A DNA stretch of 64,000 nucleotides. It comes from Sophora flavescens (lineage: Eukaryota; Streptophyta; Magnoliopsida; Fabales; Fabaceae). Under the pieces are notes generated by a model. That model searched no databases and had not been told where the DNA came from. It was given only the letters and a program-made list of their open reading frames with translations. The translations under genes and the position numbers were made by a program. The DNA is taken from assembly GCA_030762895.1 (NCBI GenBank), contig CM061068.1:150113311-150177310 (forward strand), in the 5' to 3' direction. Below, in pieces: positions 34,635-46,796 of this stretch (the stretch's first letter is position 1; each line of letters starts with the position of its first letter).

Positions 34635-35199
34635 TACACACCATCACTAGTTCACACAATGGATTTTTTTTTTTCACTCTTTTGGCTTTTTCCACACAAA
34701 AATGTATTTTGGACAATCTTGCCTTTTTCCACTCAACTGTTCTCTTTTAGGCCTTAGAAGAGTCAAACACAATCCACACAAAAATCCAAAAATCAAGTAA
34801 CAAAAATCACAAAACTTATCAAAACAAAGGAAACAAAAGGAAGGCTAGAAAAGCAAAGCCTTAGAAATAAGAACAAAGGAAGAAGGGAATTTTTTTTTTA
34901 AGAACACAAATTGCTCAAATAGACTTTTCTCTTCCTTTTTTTTCAAGATTTCATGCACACTTTTTTTTTTTGTTAATTATAATTTGTGCAATCCTTTTTT
35001 TTTTTCAAACTTTGGAGAAGAGGATCACACTTGCAAACCCTTTTTTTTTTAGCAAGAACAACAACCACGAAATTTTCCCTTCACAAATAGAATCAAGTGT
35101 ATTTGTTTTTTGGATAGTTTTTGGGTTTAAAAGAAGAAAAGAAAAAAAAAAGGTAGAAGATGAAGAACAAAAAACTGAGAAAATTCAACCAAAGCCTAA

Positions 35200-35211
35200 G
35201 CTTTGATACCA
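35200..35211 (-). other. Primer binding site of element F (tRNA-Met type)
   Basis: The minus strand reads TGGTATCAAAGC two bases after the 5' LTR end, matching the plant tRNA-Met primer site with one change. Confidence 0.88.
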
Positions 35212-35213
35212 CT

Positions 35214-35514
35214 TGATAACAACCAAATGGTGAGGTTGCCTTTGATGATCTTTTTGGTTGAATTTTAACAATTAATTTGCGGAACAATTTTTGAGATTAA
35301 AATAAAGGGAAGAAAAGAAACACATGGACGAAGAATAGAGATGGTGATGGCGCCATAAACTAGAGAGTTTGATAAGCCAAGTGAGGTTCTCCACAAGAAT
35401 CGTGGATTCTTGATAAGAACAAGATGGCTCAACCAAGAACCAAGGAGAACAAATTCTCAAAAAAGGATTTCAATCCAAAATAATATCCAAATTGTCATTC
35501 ATGTGTTTGTGTGT

Positions 35515-35545
<31 letters not shown>

Positions 35546-36182
35546 GTCTTACATATAGAGGAATGGCCTAAGATAAATCCTCCCATAATCAATACAATTT
35601 AATGCCTAAAGATTCCCTCCCTGATTATGTGGGATCACACTTGTTTCTCAAATTAAAATTGTAATCCTCTCATAATCAATACAATTTAATGCAACAGATT
35701 TCCTCCCTAATTATGTGGTGATTACACTTGTTTCTCATATTAAAAGTGTAATCCCCATAATTTATTCAAAATACTAACACACTAATTTAGGAGTTCTTAT
35801 AGCATGCAAGCTAAAGATTCCTCCCACTAAGACACATACAAATTCGTTTTCTAACATGGGTTACAAGTGGGCTGCCCCAAAAACATCACTTAGTAATTGG
35901 GCTCACTCATAAAACCCATTTACACTTATTGAATTAAAATAAACAACTAAAATTAGACTCATTCATGTTGCACGCCCCTCTTGTCATGGATCCTTTAGTT
36001 GGATAATGTAAGTTAATAATTTGGGTTTCATTCCACCCAATCTTGCATTTGGGCTTGCTTCCATGATGAGAACCATAGTTTGATTTAACACTTGTTGGGC
36101 TTTCTTGGTTGTAATATTTGTCATTGGCCCACCAAGTCCTTGGCTAGCTTCTTGAACCATACTCCAAATTGGGCTCATATCA
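35214..36182 (-). repeat. 5' LTR of element F
   Basis: Nearly identical to 31678-32615. The main length difference is a (GT)n tract plus an 18-base G run at 35507-35546, where the other LTR has only GTGTT and seven Gs (31966-31977). Confidence 0.9.
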
Positions 36183-36724
36183 GCATCAAACTCCTCCATA
36201 GGGTCTTTTTCAACGATCACATGAGAAAGCAAAATACAATAGACAAACATATAGGGGATAAGAAACAATTCTATCATCAAAAAGCGGAAAAGAGTCATAG
36301 TATATAATACAATAAATGTCACAGAAAAAACATCACACATAACTAACAATCATCCCCAATTACAATATCTTCCTCTACCCTTACTCTCATGCAACTACAC
36401 CTTTATGCTAACATGGCCACCACCTAATCCTGTCACCATCCCTCATCTGCATCGGTACACACTCTCAATTCCCGTTAGAGTGTTCCACCCAGTGCACATC
36501 CTCATTCATGTTAGGGTGTTCATCCAGTAAATGACACACACCCTCTTTCCCGTTAGGATGCTTATTCAAAGAATGACACTATTCCCTCATTCCCATTAGA
36601 GAATAGTTGCACAATACAAAAGTATCCTCATTCCCGTTAGGATATGGAACGACTCACCTAGAACTATAAGGTTATCATGGTAGTTTTCCCCATTCCCGTT
36701 AGAGAACTGACCAACTACCAGAAA

Positions 36725-37020
36725 ACATGATATTACCGACGGACTTCGTATCCGTCGGTAGTTTGTGCGTTTCCGATGGTAACATCATGTTTTCTGGTAA
36801 CATTACTGACGACTTTATCCGTTGGTAAATCAGTCGGAAGGGATGGCGGGAATGGCAAATTGTTGGCAGGAGAGTTTACCGACGAAATAGTCTGTTGGTA
36901 ATTCTGAAATATAGGTACCGACGGATACAACCGTCGGAAATGTACCGACAGATTATTCCGTTGGTAATCTTTTTTTTGAATTTCTGACGGAAAATGCCGT
37001 CAAAAGCCGTCGGTAACCTT
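36725..37020. repeat. Left subterminal repeats of CACTA-2
   Basis: Copies of ACCGACGGA and TCCGTCGGTAA in both orientations about every 20-40 bases, including a perfect hairpin in which AACATGATATTACC...GGTAACATCATGTT pair (about 36725-36795). Confidence 0.8.
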
Positions 37021-37640
37021 TTAAATAACCAGGCCATAACCCTTCTTCCCCCTCACTTCTCCCATTCTGTTTTCCCTCTCTGCTTTCTCTCTCTGCCCTC
37101 TCTACTCCCCTCACTGCGCACCACCATCACCGCCAACGAACACCACCGTCGTCGCCTCTTTTTGTGACTCGTGAAAACCGCCACTTCCTCCACCCCTTTC
37201 TCCTCTCATTTCCTCCTCTCCTTTTCTATTCTCCTCCCTCTTCGGTTCCGACATCTCAGCTGCGCCAACGTCCACCACAAACCACCACCTTCAACCACCA
37301 CTCGAAACCCACCTTCTCCTTCTCCTCCCCTCCATTCCCATCAGCAACCCACATTCCGACGGAAAACCACCACCACCACCATTGAAACCACCACCACCAC
37401 ACTATTTAGGTATCCTCCTAATTTTTTCCTGATTTATTACTATTTATTTTAAAAAAATTGGGTTTATTGATTAATTATAATTAATGTTGATTAAGGTTTT
37501 TTTTTTTGTTGGCTTTGTGATGTTTAGAAGTTGGTGAATATAATTTATTTTGTTGTTGTTGTGCTCTTTGTTTTGAGGGCTACCAGAGGGTGAGACTAGC
37601 CACCATCACCACCGATGCATAGAGCAGTTTCCGGCCGTTG
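37020..37640 (+). promoter_or_regulatory. Leader region of CACTA-2
   Basis: C/T-rich tract (37035-37110) then a CCACCA-rich tract to about 37400, resembling a plant 5' untranslated leader, with a possible donor at AGGTATCC near 37408. Open frames here are low-complexity (Pro, His and Thr runs) and not convincing proteins. Confidence 0.35.
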
Positions 37641-37762
37641 GAGGTACTTGGGTTTTTCTATTTTGGGATATTAATTATAACTGTTTAATGTATTCTAAAG
37701 AAATTGTATAAATTTGATTTGTCTAATTTGTTGTAGTATATATCTGTTTAATTTTTATGGAT

Positions 37763-37824
<62 letters not shown>

Positions 37825-39280
37825 CTAGTTGTAACAAAATTGTGTTTATTAGTTTTAAATTTAGTAAGCTGTTGTTTTTGCTAATTACATATATTAATTA
37901 ATGAATATATAATTAATTAATGAATGTAGATTAATTAATTAATTAATTTACTCTCGTATAAAATCATAAGGATAAGTACTGTTGATAGGATGACACCTAG
38001 AGGGGATTAGTAGCCGGTAAAATCGTTTTCCTTGCAACAGTATTGATGAAGTTAGCTGATTCGACTTAGGGATGGTGATCCATTATAATCGTGATCAAGA
38101 TTATTTGTACGTAAATAATGGAGTGATTAAATAATACTTAAGAAGTTAATTAAATCAGATTCGGCAATAACGAGCAGATTTGGCAGTAGCTCATAGTGAT
38201 CGGTTAAGCGTGATCAGGGTCTTTGTACGTAGCTATTGTTGAATTGATCAATAAAATAGTTACATATTAATGAGTAATTAGTTATTTGTTATGTAATAAT
38301 TGATATTAGTGAAGAAGTTAATTATTAAAATCATTAATTTAAAATAAAGTAATTAATTATTATTTTAAAACATCATATTTGAATAAATCAATCTTATGGG
38401 AAGAATGACTAATTATTATTTAAGTAATTAACATCATAGGATTTTAAATAGTAAAGTAACATAATAAGTGGGAAGAATAAAAAAATATATTTTTTTTTAA
38501 ATTGTTAGTAACATTTATTACAAAGAATTAACTAATATACTAATAATGGATTTTTAAACTAGATATATACAAAGTCAAGTAAACAAACATAAGTAATTAA
38601 CTAATTCAATAAAATGTTTTGTTAATTAAAATTAATTTAAAACATAAAAGATTTAATAAAACATTAGTTACTATTCAATAAAATGGTTGCTTAATGATGT
38701 TTTTGATTGTTTGCTAATAATGTCATACTTTATGCAAATTATCCCTGTTACTTCAATTTTTTTTTGTTAGAGTACAATTATTATACGTAATTGAGAAAAA
38801 CCGTAGTTTCCCATTCAAGGTTCAATATTATCGAGCATGTGTACTCGTGGTCATGGTATCGATCATTTTATTGAATCTTGAATTGTCCAATTGAGACAGT
38901 TTGGGAAGAAACTTTTGCTCCACTGATATACTAGTTACTCGATGATTGTCATTTGTGAAATAGTTGATTAAATTTTGGGTCGGAGCATTTCCTTTTGTTC
39001 TCCCGGTCCATACTTGATTGTGGTATTTCACCGCGGTCAAGTTGTGTACTTGGAGACCGATGGGAGATGCTGCCGAAATTTCGTTAGCTATAAGACATGA
39101 GAATTGATGAGTAACTAGTATAACACAGTGATGAAAAAGTTTTTCCTTGAATGGGATAGGGGCACACCCTTTAAGGAAAGGGAGCGATTCAAGGGTCATA
39201 GTATCATATTTAAAAATACTTCAATTTATCTGAAAATGCAGAAGGATGGAATATTATCCCTCGAACCATAGTTGGGTACG
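37640..39280. other. CACTA-2 sequence between leader and transposase, no gene assigned
   Basis: AT-rich, intron-like sequence with a (TA)n microsatellite at 37764-37820. A minus-strand frame of 123 residues at 38828-39199 is unusually long for such AT-rich DNA but matches nothing I know. Two related segments with GATCA(A/G)G...TTTGTACGTA occur near 38095 and 38212. Confidence 0.4.
37764..37820. repeat. (TA)n microsatellite in CACTA-2
   Basis: About 28 uninterrupted TA units within AT-rich intron-like sequence. Confidence 0.95.
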
Positions 39281-39289
39281 TGTATGATA

Positions 39290-42200
39290 GGAACGAGTCT
39301 GGGAAATGACTTCTGAAACAATCATTTGTAGCTGGAGTTGAGGAGTTTATATCCAAAGCAAAGCAACATTGTGATTATGCCGAAGATGATGGGATTAGAT
39401 GTTCGTGCACAAAGTGCAATTGTATGGCGGTTTTGAGTGATGATGACGTGAAGTGACACCTATACCAACGTGGGTTCAAGCGTAATTATTGGATATGGAC
39501 TGATCCTGGTGAGGAGTTTCCGGATATTGATTTGAATGAAGTCGGTGGTGACGATCTTGAAATGGGTGCATCAGGAAGTGGCTACCACGATGAATATGTT
39601 GAACAACTCCAGTCAATGCATATGATGGTCGATGATTGTCTTGGGCAACATGGGAATTTTGAGGCGTATGAGTCTGATGACATGGAAGAGCCTCCTAATG
39701 AATCGGCACAGAGATTCTACAATCTATTGTTAGAGACAAATAAGCCATTGTTTGAAGGGGCGTCAGATTCAAAATTATCAATTTGTGTTAGGCTTCTAGC
39801 TTGCAAGTCCAACTGGAATGTCCCAGAGCAATGTTTGGAGTTCTTTTGTAAAATGCTTCAAGATGTGACACCCTTCAGAGAGTTGTTTCCAAAAAGTTAT
39901 TATGATGCGAAGTGGTTGGTGTCAAAACTAGGCTTGGGGGCTAAGAGGATTGATTGTTGTCCAAATGGGTGCATGCTATATTATGGTAGTTAGTTTGGCA
40001 CAAATGACAGTGCGTTGGAAGAATGTAAATTTTGTCAGACACCTAGGTACCGCGTTCAAAGTAGTGACCATAGTAAGAGGAAGCCAGTTCCTGCGAAGGC
40101 AATGTTCTATCTGCCAATAATTCCAAGGTTGAAGAGTCTGTTTGCATCAACATAAACTGCGGGACAAATGAGGTGGCATAATGAAAATTGAAGAATTCCG
40201 AGCGTCATACGCCACCCTTCTGATGGTGAAGCTTGGAAGCACTTCGATCGGGTTCATCCTGATTTTGCAGCAGATCCTCGGAGAGACTTGGGCTGTGTTC
40301 AAATGGTTTTACCCCGTACATTAAAGTGTCAGCCTCGCCATATTCATGTTGGCCAGTGATTGTTACACCGTACAATCTTCCTCCCGAGATGTGCATGTCA
40401 AAACCATATATGTTTTTGACTTGTCTCATACCGGGACCATCTAATCCGAAGGCTGGGATAGATGTATATTTGCAGCCTCTGATCGATGATCTGAAGAAGA
40501 TGTGGGATGGTGTGTTGACTTATGACGTTTCAAAGAAGTGAAACTTTATGATGAGGGGATCACTGATGTGGACTATCAATGATTTTCCTACATATGGCAT
40601 GCTCTCTGGTTGGGGGACCCACGGTAAATTGGCGTGCCCGTATTGCATGGAACATGGAAAGGCTTTTACCCTTAGATATTATGGCAAAAATTCCTGGTTT
40701 AATTCTCATCGTCGGTTCTTAGATCCCGACCATCCCTTCCGAAGAAACGTCCGAACATTGAAAATGAATCAGCCATAAGAGGAAGGTCCACTGCCTTTGT
40801 TGACTCCTGAACAAATATGGGTTAGAGATCTTCCTAAAGTTACTGAAGCAAGTGTGTCAAACTCACCCGGGTATAGAGAATGGCATAATTGGACAAAAGA
40901 AAGTATTTTTTGGGAACTACCGTATTGTAAGGATAATCTGTTAAGACATAGCCTTGATGTGATGCATATTGAGAAGAATTTCTTTGAAAACATTTTTAAC
41001 ACGGTTATGAATGTGTCTGGCAAGACGAAGGACAATGAGAAGGCAAGGATGGACATAGCTATGTAGTGTAGACGAAAGGATTTGGAGCTGAAGCCACAGC
41101 CTAATGGAAAAATGGTCAAACCAAAAGCTTGTTACACTCTAACCGCCAATGAAGCGAAGTCAATTTGTCGGTTGTTAAAAGACCTTAGGACCCCTGATGG
41201 TTATTCCTCTAATTTGGAACGATGTGCTGATGTAAGAACAGGGAGGCTTCATGGGATGAAAAGTCGTGATTGTCATGTATTCATGGAGTGTTTGCTTCCT
41301 ATTGCTTTCGGCTCGCTGCCCCAACATGTTTCGAACCCGCTTACAGAAATCAGTCATTTCTTTAAAGATATATGCTCTGTAACTTTAAGAGCGGATAGTC
41401 TGACGAAGATGGAAGAAAACATTCCAATAATTCTGTGCAAGATGGAGAGTGTTTTCCCCCCAGGATTTTTTGACTCAATGGAACATCTCCCTGTCTATCT
41501 TGCATATGAAGCGAGGCTTGGTATCCGTTTGAAAGGTAATTTTATTATATTTTGACATTTAAATAATTAGCGACCATTGAATAATGCCTTGTCAATGATG
41601 TTTTTTATTACTTAGATTCATGGGCGACTCTAAACGATTAGTTAAAAACAAGGCTAGGGTGGAAGGATCAATTTGTGTGTCTTACTTACACCGTGAGACA
41701 ACCTTTTCCGTTCCCACTAATTCAACAACTTTATGTTGGCACCAAGACATGTTAGGGACAAGGTAGATGTTGATAATGAAGGGTATCCTTATATACTATC
41801 CGTATTTAACCTTCCTGACCGTCATACTGGCATGGAGCTTACTTACCGGTTAACTGATGAGGAGTATGCATCGGCTCATGTCCATGTCTTGATAAATTGC
41901 ACCTATTTTTGAAATAATGTATCACATGTTATTATAATTTCTCCTTTAACACATAGTACATATTTTATTTGTCAGTGTGTTCCTTCAAATTAATCAATTA
42001 AGTGAACAAGATGGTTCTGCTCGTACACATGCAGATTTTCCTGAATGGTTCAAGCAACAAGTAAGTGTAATATGACGATGCAAACACTATATTAAGCTTA
42101 ATTTTGCATCTTGAAAAAATAATTATTTAATATGACTTACCTTTTCGTAGGTGTATCAACAACCGTTAAGCGTGACTAATCAACACTTGGGAGATTTAGT

Positions 42201-42865
42201 GTATGAGCCCTATAGCTGTGTTACATCATGGCATACATACTTTGTTAATGGGTACAAATTCCACACATATGAATGGAACGTGGGCAAAAAGACAATTAAT
42301 AGCGGGGTTGTTGTACAGGGTGAAGGTACCGGTGATTTTTATGGGGTCATAAAACACATACGAGTTACAATACAATACTACTACTTATCCTAAAAAAGTA
42401 GTCTTATTTTATTGTAACTAGTTTGATCCATCGAGGATAGGCGCAAAAGTGGATCCCAAGTATGGAAATGTGGACATTCGCATGGATAGAAGATATCAAC
42501 AGTTTGATCCATTTATAATTTCTCAGAATGCAAAACAAGTTTATTATGTCCCTTATCCAGCAATGAGAACAGACAAACGAGGTTGGTGTGTTGTAGTCAC
42601 TGCCAAGCCTAGGGGTCGCATAGAAATCGATGATGTAGAGGATGAGACGCCACTCCAGGCGGAGGAATCGTCATATGTCAATGAAGTAATTGAGGTCGAG
42701 CGTATTACTGGCATGTTGGGATCTACAAATAAAGGGGAAGAAGTGGTCATTGGCAATCCGGCATCCATGCATGCATCATCAGAGGAAGAAATCCAAAGTG
42801 ATGACTCAATGCAAGAAGAAGAAGAGTCGGACTTACAATCAGATGACGATATCAAGTATGAATAG
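39290..42865 (+). pseudogene. TNP2-type transposase of CACTA-2, badly decayed
   Basis: In order: transposase-associated domain (39335-39510, with CSCTKCN and YWIWTDPG); TNP2 catalytic domain (about 39690-41060: YDAKWLVSKLGLG, CCPNGCMLYY, YLPIIPRLKSLF, MRWHNEN, TINDFPTYGMLSGW, HSLDVMHIEKNFFENIF); DUF4218 (41080-41530); DUF4216 (42150-42620); acidic Ser/Glu-rich C-terminus to 42865. Probable introns lie near 41537-41615, 42061-42150 and 42345-42420. Stops occur at about 39456, 39992, 40153, 40539, 40777 and 41064, with frame changes between about 40300 and 40400. It has clearly more damage than the CACTA-1 gene, which suggests an older copy. The second transposase gene follows within 170 bases on the same strand. 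Confidence 0.9.
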
Positions 42866-43032
42866 GAAGTTTACTATTATGTTATTTTTATTGTTTTTTA
42901 AATATTTGCTTATGAAATATAATGTAAGACTTGACAACTGTTGTTCTATAAAAATAGTTGCTTAGATTAGACTATTAAATGTCGATTACTTATTGTTTTT
43001 ACACTGATTTGTAATTGTTCTATAAAAATAGA

Positions 43033-44502
43033 TATGTCAGCATCAGGAGGACATCCGCCCCGCCCTCCACCGCCTAGCGATGATAAGGGGAAGGGGAAGG
43101 CTAAGCGGGGACAATACACCATGAAGTCCCAGGTGCTTGCTCGCATTCCTGGAGGTCCCTCCGCACCCACCCCCATCCCTACCGCACCTACCCTATAGCC
43201 ACCTATAGGAGCCTCCCCCACCCATTCTACACCATCCCCCACCTATTCTATACCCTCACTGATCCATACTACATCATCCCCTACCCATACTACACTATCC
43301 CCGACCCACACTACCCTACCCTCCACCCATGTCCAGACCTCCACTCGCTTTGTGCCACGACGTGCACTAGCTGGCTACTCGCCGCCCCCTACTGGACCCA
43401 CACCACACCCACACCCAGCACCGCCATCATCATCGATTGCGCCGGCCACACACTCAGTATGATTATCATTTATGCCGACTCCTGGGATGATGCCACAGCC
43501 CGACACGACCATTCCATCCTCATCATCCGGGGCCGCATACGGTCATGACACGGTCATACCATCATCATCGTCTGTGTAGCAGTCGGTCGTGGCTGAGGAC
43601 TTGCCTGAGTGGGCTAGGTTTCCCGCACCTGAGGATCGACCATGGATCCATCCTGTTTCTGGTTCGTAAGTTTAATTTAATTTAATGTTCTTTAAAAATA
43701 ATTACTATTTAATAAGCATATATTTGTTGGTTGTCATATTGTTGATTTAATAAAATTATGAATTTTTCAGCTTCATCCCATCGAAAGTGGGATCGAAGCA
43801 CGTTACCTTCGCCATCAAGGCGCAGTATCGTCGTTTCTGGCCATCATGGGGGTGATCCCCTGGGAGGATCAGGATCGTATCTTCAGACGATTCGGGGTAA
43901 GTTCTTGTTTATTAGTTCATGTAATTTTCCATTTATTTTATATATTCTTTTTTATAATGTTTTAATTATTTTTTTCTTTGTTAATAGGAGCTTGTGCACT
44001 GGTTACCGGAGCATACCTCAGATACATGCTATCTTTGACGACCGAGCAGCTGCTCGACTGAGGGACTTGCTCCGGGAGCATATGGAGAGCCGGATACGTC
44101 CGGATTACATCGGGCTCAACATATGGGCCCAACTATATGCGTACTGGGACACTCCAGCTTACAAGCTGAAGTGTGACCAGGCGAAGAGAAATCGGGCTTC
44201 CGAGAAGGGTGGGAGCATGCATACTGGTGGTTCAATTAACCATATGCAGCATGCCATTTACATGGTAAGCATATATAAATAACATTATTTATAAAATGTA
44301 TATTTTTATTAAAAATTTGTTTTATAACTAATTGATTTATTGGTGTGTCGTTTGCAGGCAGGAGAGCTAGCTCGGTCCGTTGATGTCCCTACGGTCTTTG
44401 AGCAGACACATATTCACTCGGACACCGACGAGTTTGTGGATGAGAGGTCGAGGCAGACAGTGGTGAGCTAAAATGTTTTTATTTATATTTAAACTATTGG
44501 TA

Positions 44503-44575
<73 letters not shown>

Positions 44576-45172
44576 GTTTAATACATATTGATTGTAATGT
44601 ATTGATTGCAGGCAGAGTACAACACCAGGTTTAGTCAGGTAGCATCTGAGGCTGCCTCCTGCTCTGGTGCCTCAGATCCTTCTCAGCTGGACCCCATCGA
44701 GGTTGAGCGACTACAGACCCAGGCCTGGATGGATGTGGCGGGCGGGAAGAATAAGGGACGGATTTACGGTGCTGCGACCCTAGCCAGGTCGATTCATCGG
44801 GGGTCGACGTCTAGAATGACCATTAGGGAGCCTACATCCTCCAGCTCACAAGACACGGAGGAGGTGCATCGGCTGAGGCAGGAGGTGCAACAGCAAAAGG
44901 AGACGAACGAGTGCATCATGCAGTAGATGGAGACATTCCTTACGGTCATGACCGCTGTGCTTGATTTCCTCCCACCAGACAAGCCCAGCGCTCTGCAGAG
45001 GGTCCTCCACGCCACCCGGCCCCAGCCCCAGCCCTCCACTACTACTACTGATCCACCACCGCAGTCGCATGATGACGGTCTGTCTACTGAGCCGCAGCTT
45101 GATGGTAATGTGACGCGGACAGACTCCCCCCGACAGAACGACGATGACGAATATTATGGTGATGTGTATTAG
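43033..45172 (+). pseudogene. Second CACTA gene (Ptta/En/Spm, TNPA-like), with introns
   Basis: This gene class encodes the DNA-binding partner that recognises subterminal repeats. Probable exons: 43033-43668 (starts MSASGGHPPRPPPPSDDKGK, Pro/Thr-rich); 43770-43897 (FIPSKVGSKHVTFAIKAQYR, then RRFWPSWGVIPWEDQDRIFR); 43990-44263 (IHAIFDDRAAARLRDLLREH, IRPDYIGLNIWAQLYAYWDT, CDQAKRNRAS); 44358-44463 (ELARSVDVPTVFEQTHIHSD); 44612-45172 (RLQTQAWMDVAGGKNKGRIY, then a heptad-rich RLRQEVQQQKETNE coiled coil and an acidic tail). In-frame stops at about 43197, 43458, 43578 and 44924 break it, though the middle is well preserved. It follows TNP2 on the same strand, as in autonomous elements. Confidence 0.8.
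44502..44574. repeat. (ATT)n microsatellite in an intron of the TNPA-like gene
   Basis: About 23 uninterrupted ATT units just before the last exon. Such long pure tracts are usually variable. Confidence 0.95.
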
Positions 45173-45174
45173 GA

Positions 45175-45540
45175 TATTATGGTGATGGGTATTATATGTT
45201 GAGTTTGTTTTTATTTTAAATTAATTTTAATTTAATATGCTTTTTAAATTTTATTTTTAATTTCAATTTTGTTTTGTAATTGATAATATAATAATTTTTA
45301 ATTAAAATAAAATATATATAAATATTAAATTATAATTAATTATAACAAAATATAAATTAATAAATAAATTATAATAATAATTAATAAATATAATTAATTA
45401 ATTAAAATATAATATAATAATAATTAATATATAAAATATAATATTTAATATTTAATATTAAATATATAAATTTTAATAAAAATAATTAATTATTAATTAT
45501 TAATATAAAACAAAATAAATAAATAAATAAAACCTTATTT
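45175..45540. other. AT-rich 3' spacer of CACTA-2
   Basis: Almost pure A/T sequence following the TNPA-like stop codon. It is likely 3' untranslated and spacer, with no gene. Confidence 0.6.
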
Positions 45541-45852
45541 CCGACTGATATTTCCGTCGGTAACTGTTGGTTACATTTTCCGACGGAATTTTCCGTCGGT
45601 AACATCCACAGAGAGTTACCGACAGAATTGCCGTCGGTAATTAGGGGTTCTGTGTGGCAAGTTTTCCCACAGTTAAGGCCGTCGGAAATTTCCGACAGAT
45701 GAACTTGATCCGTCGGAAAGGCTTTTCTACGCGTCTATTACCGACGGAACCATGTTCGTCCGAAAGTCCATCGGTAATGTAGTTTTCCGACGAAATTTAT
45801 TTATTTCCGACGGGTTTTTTCTGTCGGTAAGTCGTGTTTTTTTTTGGTAGTG
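45540..45852. repeat. Right subterminal repeats of CACTA-2
   Basis: Copies of TTTCCGACGG and CCGTCGGTAA in both orientations, ending at the terminal GGTAGTG. They match the left array in inverted orientation. Confidence 0.8.
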
Positions 45853-46796
45853 ACCCGTGACATCCTGTATCCATGATCAGATACTCTGACCTCGCGTGTT
45901 CCCAACACACGATCGTCAACAACAATGCAAATACACGAACCTCACCGACCCACATTAATAACAACCTAGTGCCTTAACCTTCCATCAAAACCTCAACACA
46001 TGTTCTATGTCACCACTTCTCTTTGAAATAATTAGTTTAGGCTAGGCACCTCTAAGTCACAATTTATCCTCACCGCCAAACAATTATCTCCCAAACAACA
46101 TATACCTTTGCCTAAAATCCACTAAGCACAATATTAAAACCGGGTAGATCATGCATAATACAATATCAGAAAATATTCAAACACCAAAAATAATACGTCA
46201 CATGCAATGGAATATCTCAACCAGTGTATCACAGTAAATTCAACAACATAAACTCAAACATCATCAAATACTTAAAATCAACCTAATGTCTATAAACCTA
46301 CTATACTCGAATCACCATTGGTTTTACAGAAAAGGTTTCCAATGTGATTTTGGTCTTGTCGATTACTCGACTACTAGTAGGGTTTAGGTCGCCTTACACA
46401 ATTACTATATAATATACTACTTATCGATTCCAACGATAGAATGATCCTTTCCCCCACCTGAGTTATCACCAGAATCCGGAATTCGACGTTCCTTGTCATC
46501 ACACCACACGTTACCAATTCCTCCTTCAACCAAACAACATAATAACAAATTAATCAACAAAATCACCGTTAATCCTAGAATAGCTAGGTTCGGTCACTTA
46601 ATTCAAAATAGGGTTAGGGTTCTTTTCTCATTCCAATCTTTTGGAGTCTAGTTCCTATAGTATTAACTAGCATAGATTAATTGTTACCATTCAAAAATAC
46701 GAAATAAAATCCTCTAACCACTTTGGCTAGGGTTTCACCCTCATGATTGAAAATAGGCTAGGATTTTCAAATCAACTTAATCTCTTAGATACATGA

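Larger units (their letters stand above)
31678..36182 (-). mobile_element. Element F: LTR retrotransposon encoding only gag and protease, 4.5 kb
   Basis: Two LTRs, 31678-32615 (938 bp) and 35214-36182 (969 bp), begin TGATRACAACC and end ATATCA. Target duplications GCATC lie at 31673-31677 and 36183-36187. The primer site (35200-35211) and purine tract (about 32616-32632) place the coding sequence on the minus strand. The interior is only about 2.6 kb: gag, protease and a short polyprotein tail, with RT, RNase H and integrase missing. About 15 substitutions by eye between LTRs imply a recent insertion. It depends on another element's enzymes. Confidence 0.9.
36713..45852 (+). mobile_element. 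CACTA-2: CACTA transposon with two transposase genes, 9.14 kb
   Basis: The right end reads, on the other strand, CACTACCAAAAAAAAACACG. The left end reads AACTACCAGAAAACATG, so its first base appears changed from C to A. The 3 bp duplication ACC lies at 36710-36712 and 45853-45855. Subterminal repeats with TTACCGACGG and CCGTCGGTAA fill 36730-37020 and 45540-45835. The interior has a leader, a decayed TNP2 gene and a TNPA-like second gene, the full two-gene layout of an autonomous En/Spm element. It is inserted in D's LTR. Confidence 0.9.

Noticed and set aside
35093..35287. Frames with Phe/Tyr or Lys runs beside F's 5' LTR
   Set aside because: They read poly-A/poly-T tracts in the untranslated leader next to the primer site.
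37164..37452. Two overlapping Pro/His/Thr-rich frames in CACTA-2
   Set aside because: CCACCA and CT repeats create the frames; this is leader sequence of the transposon.
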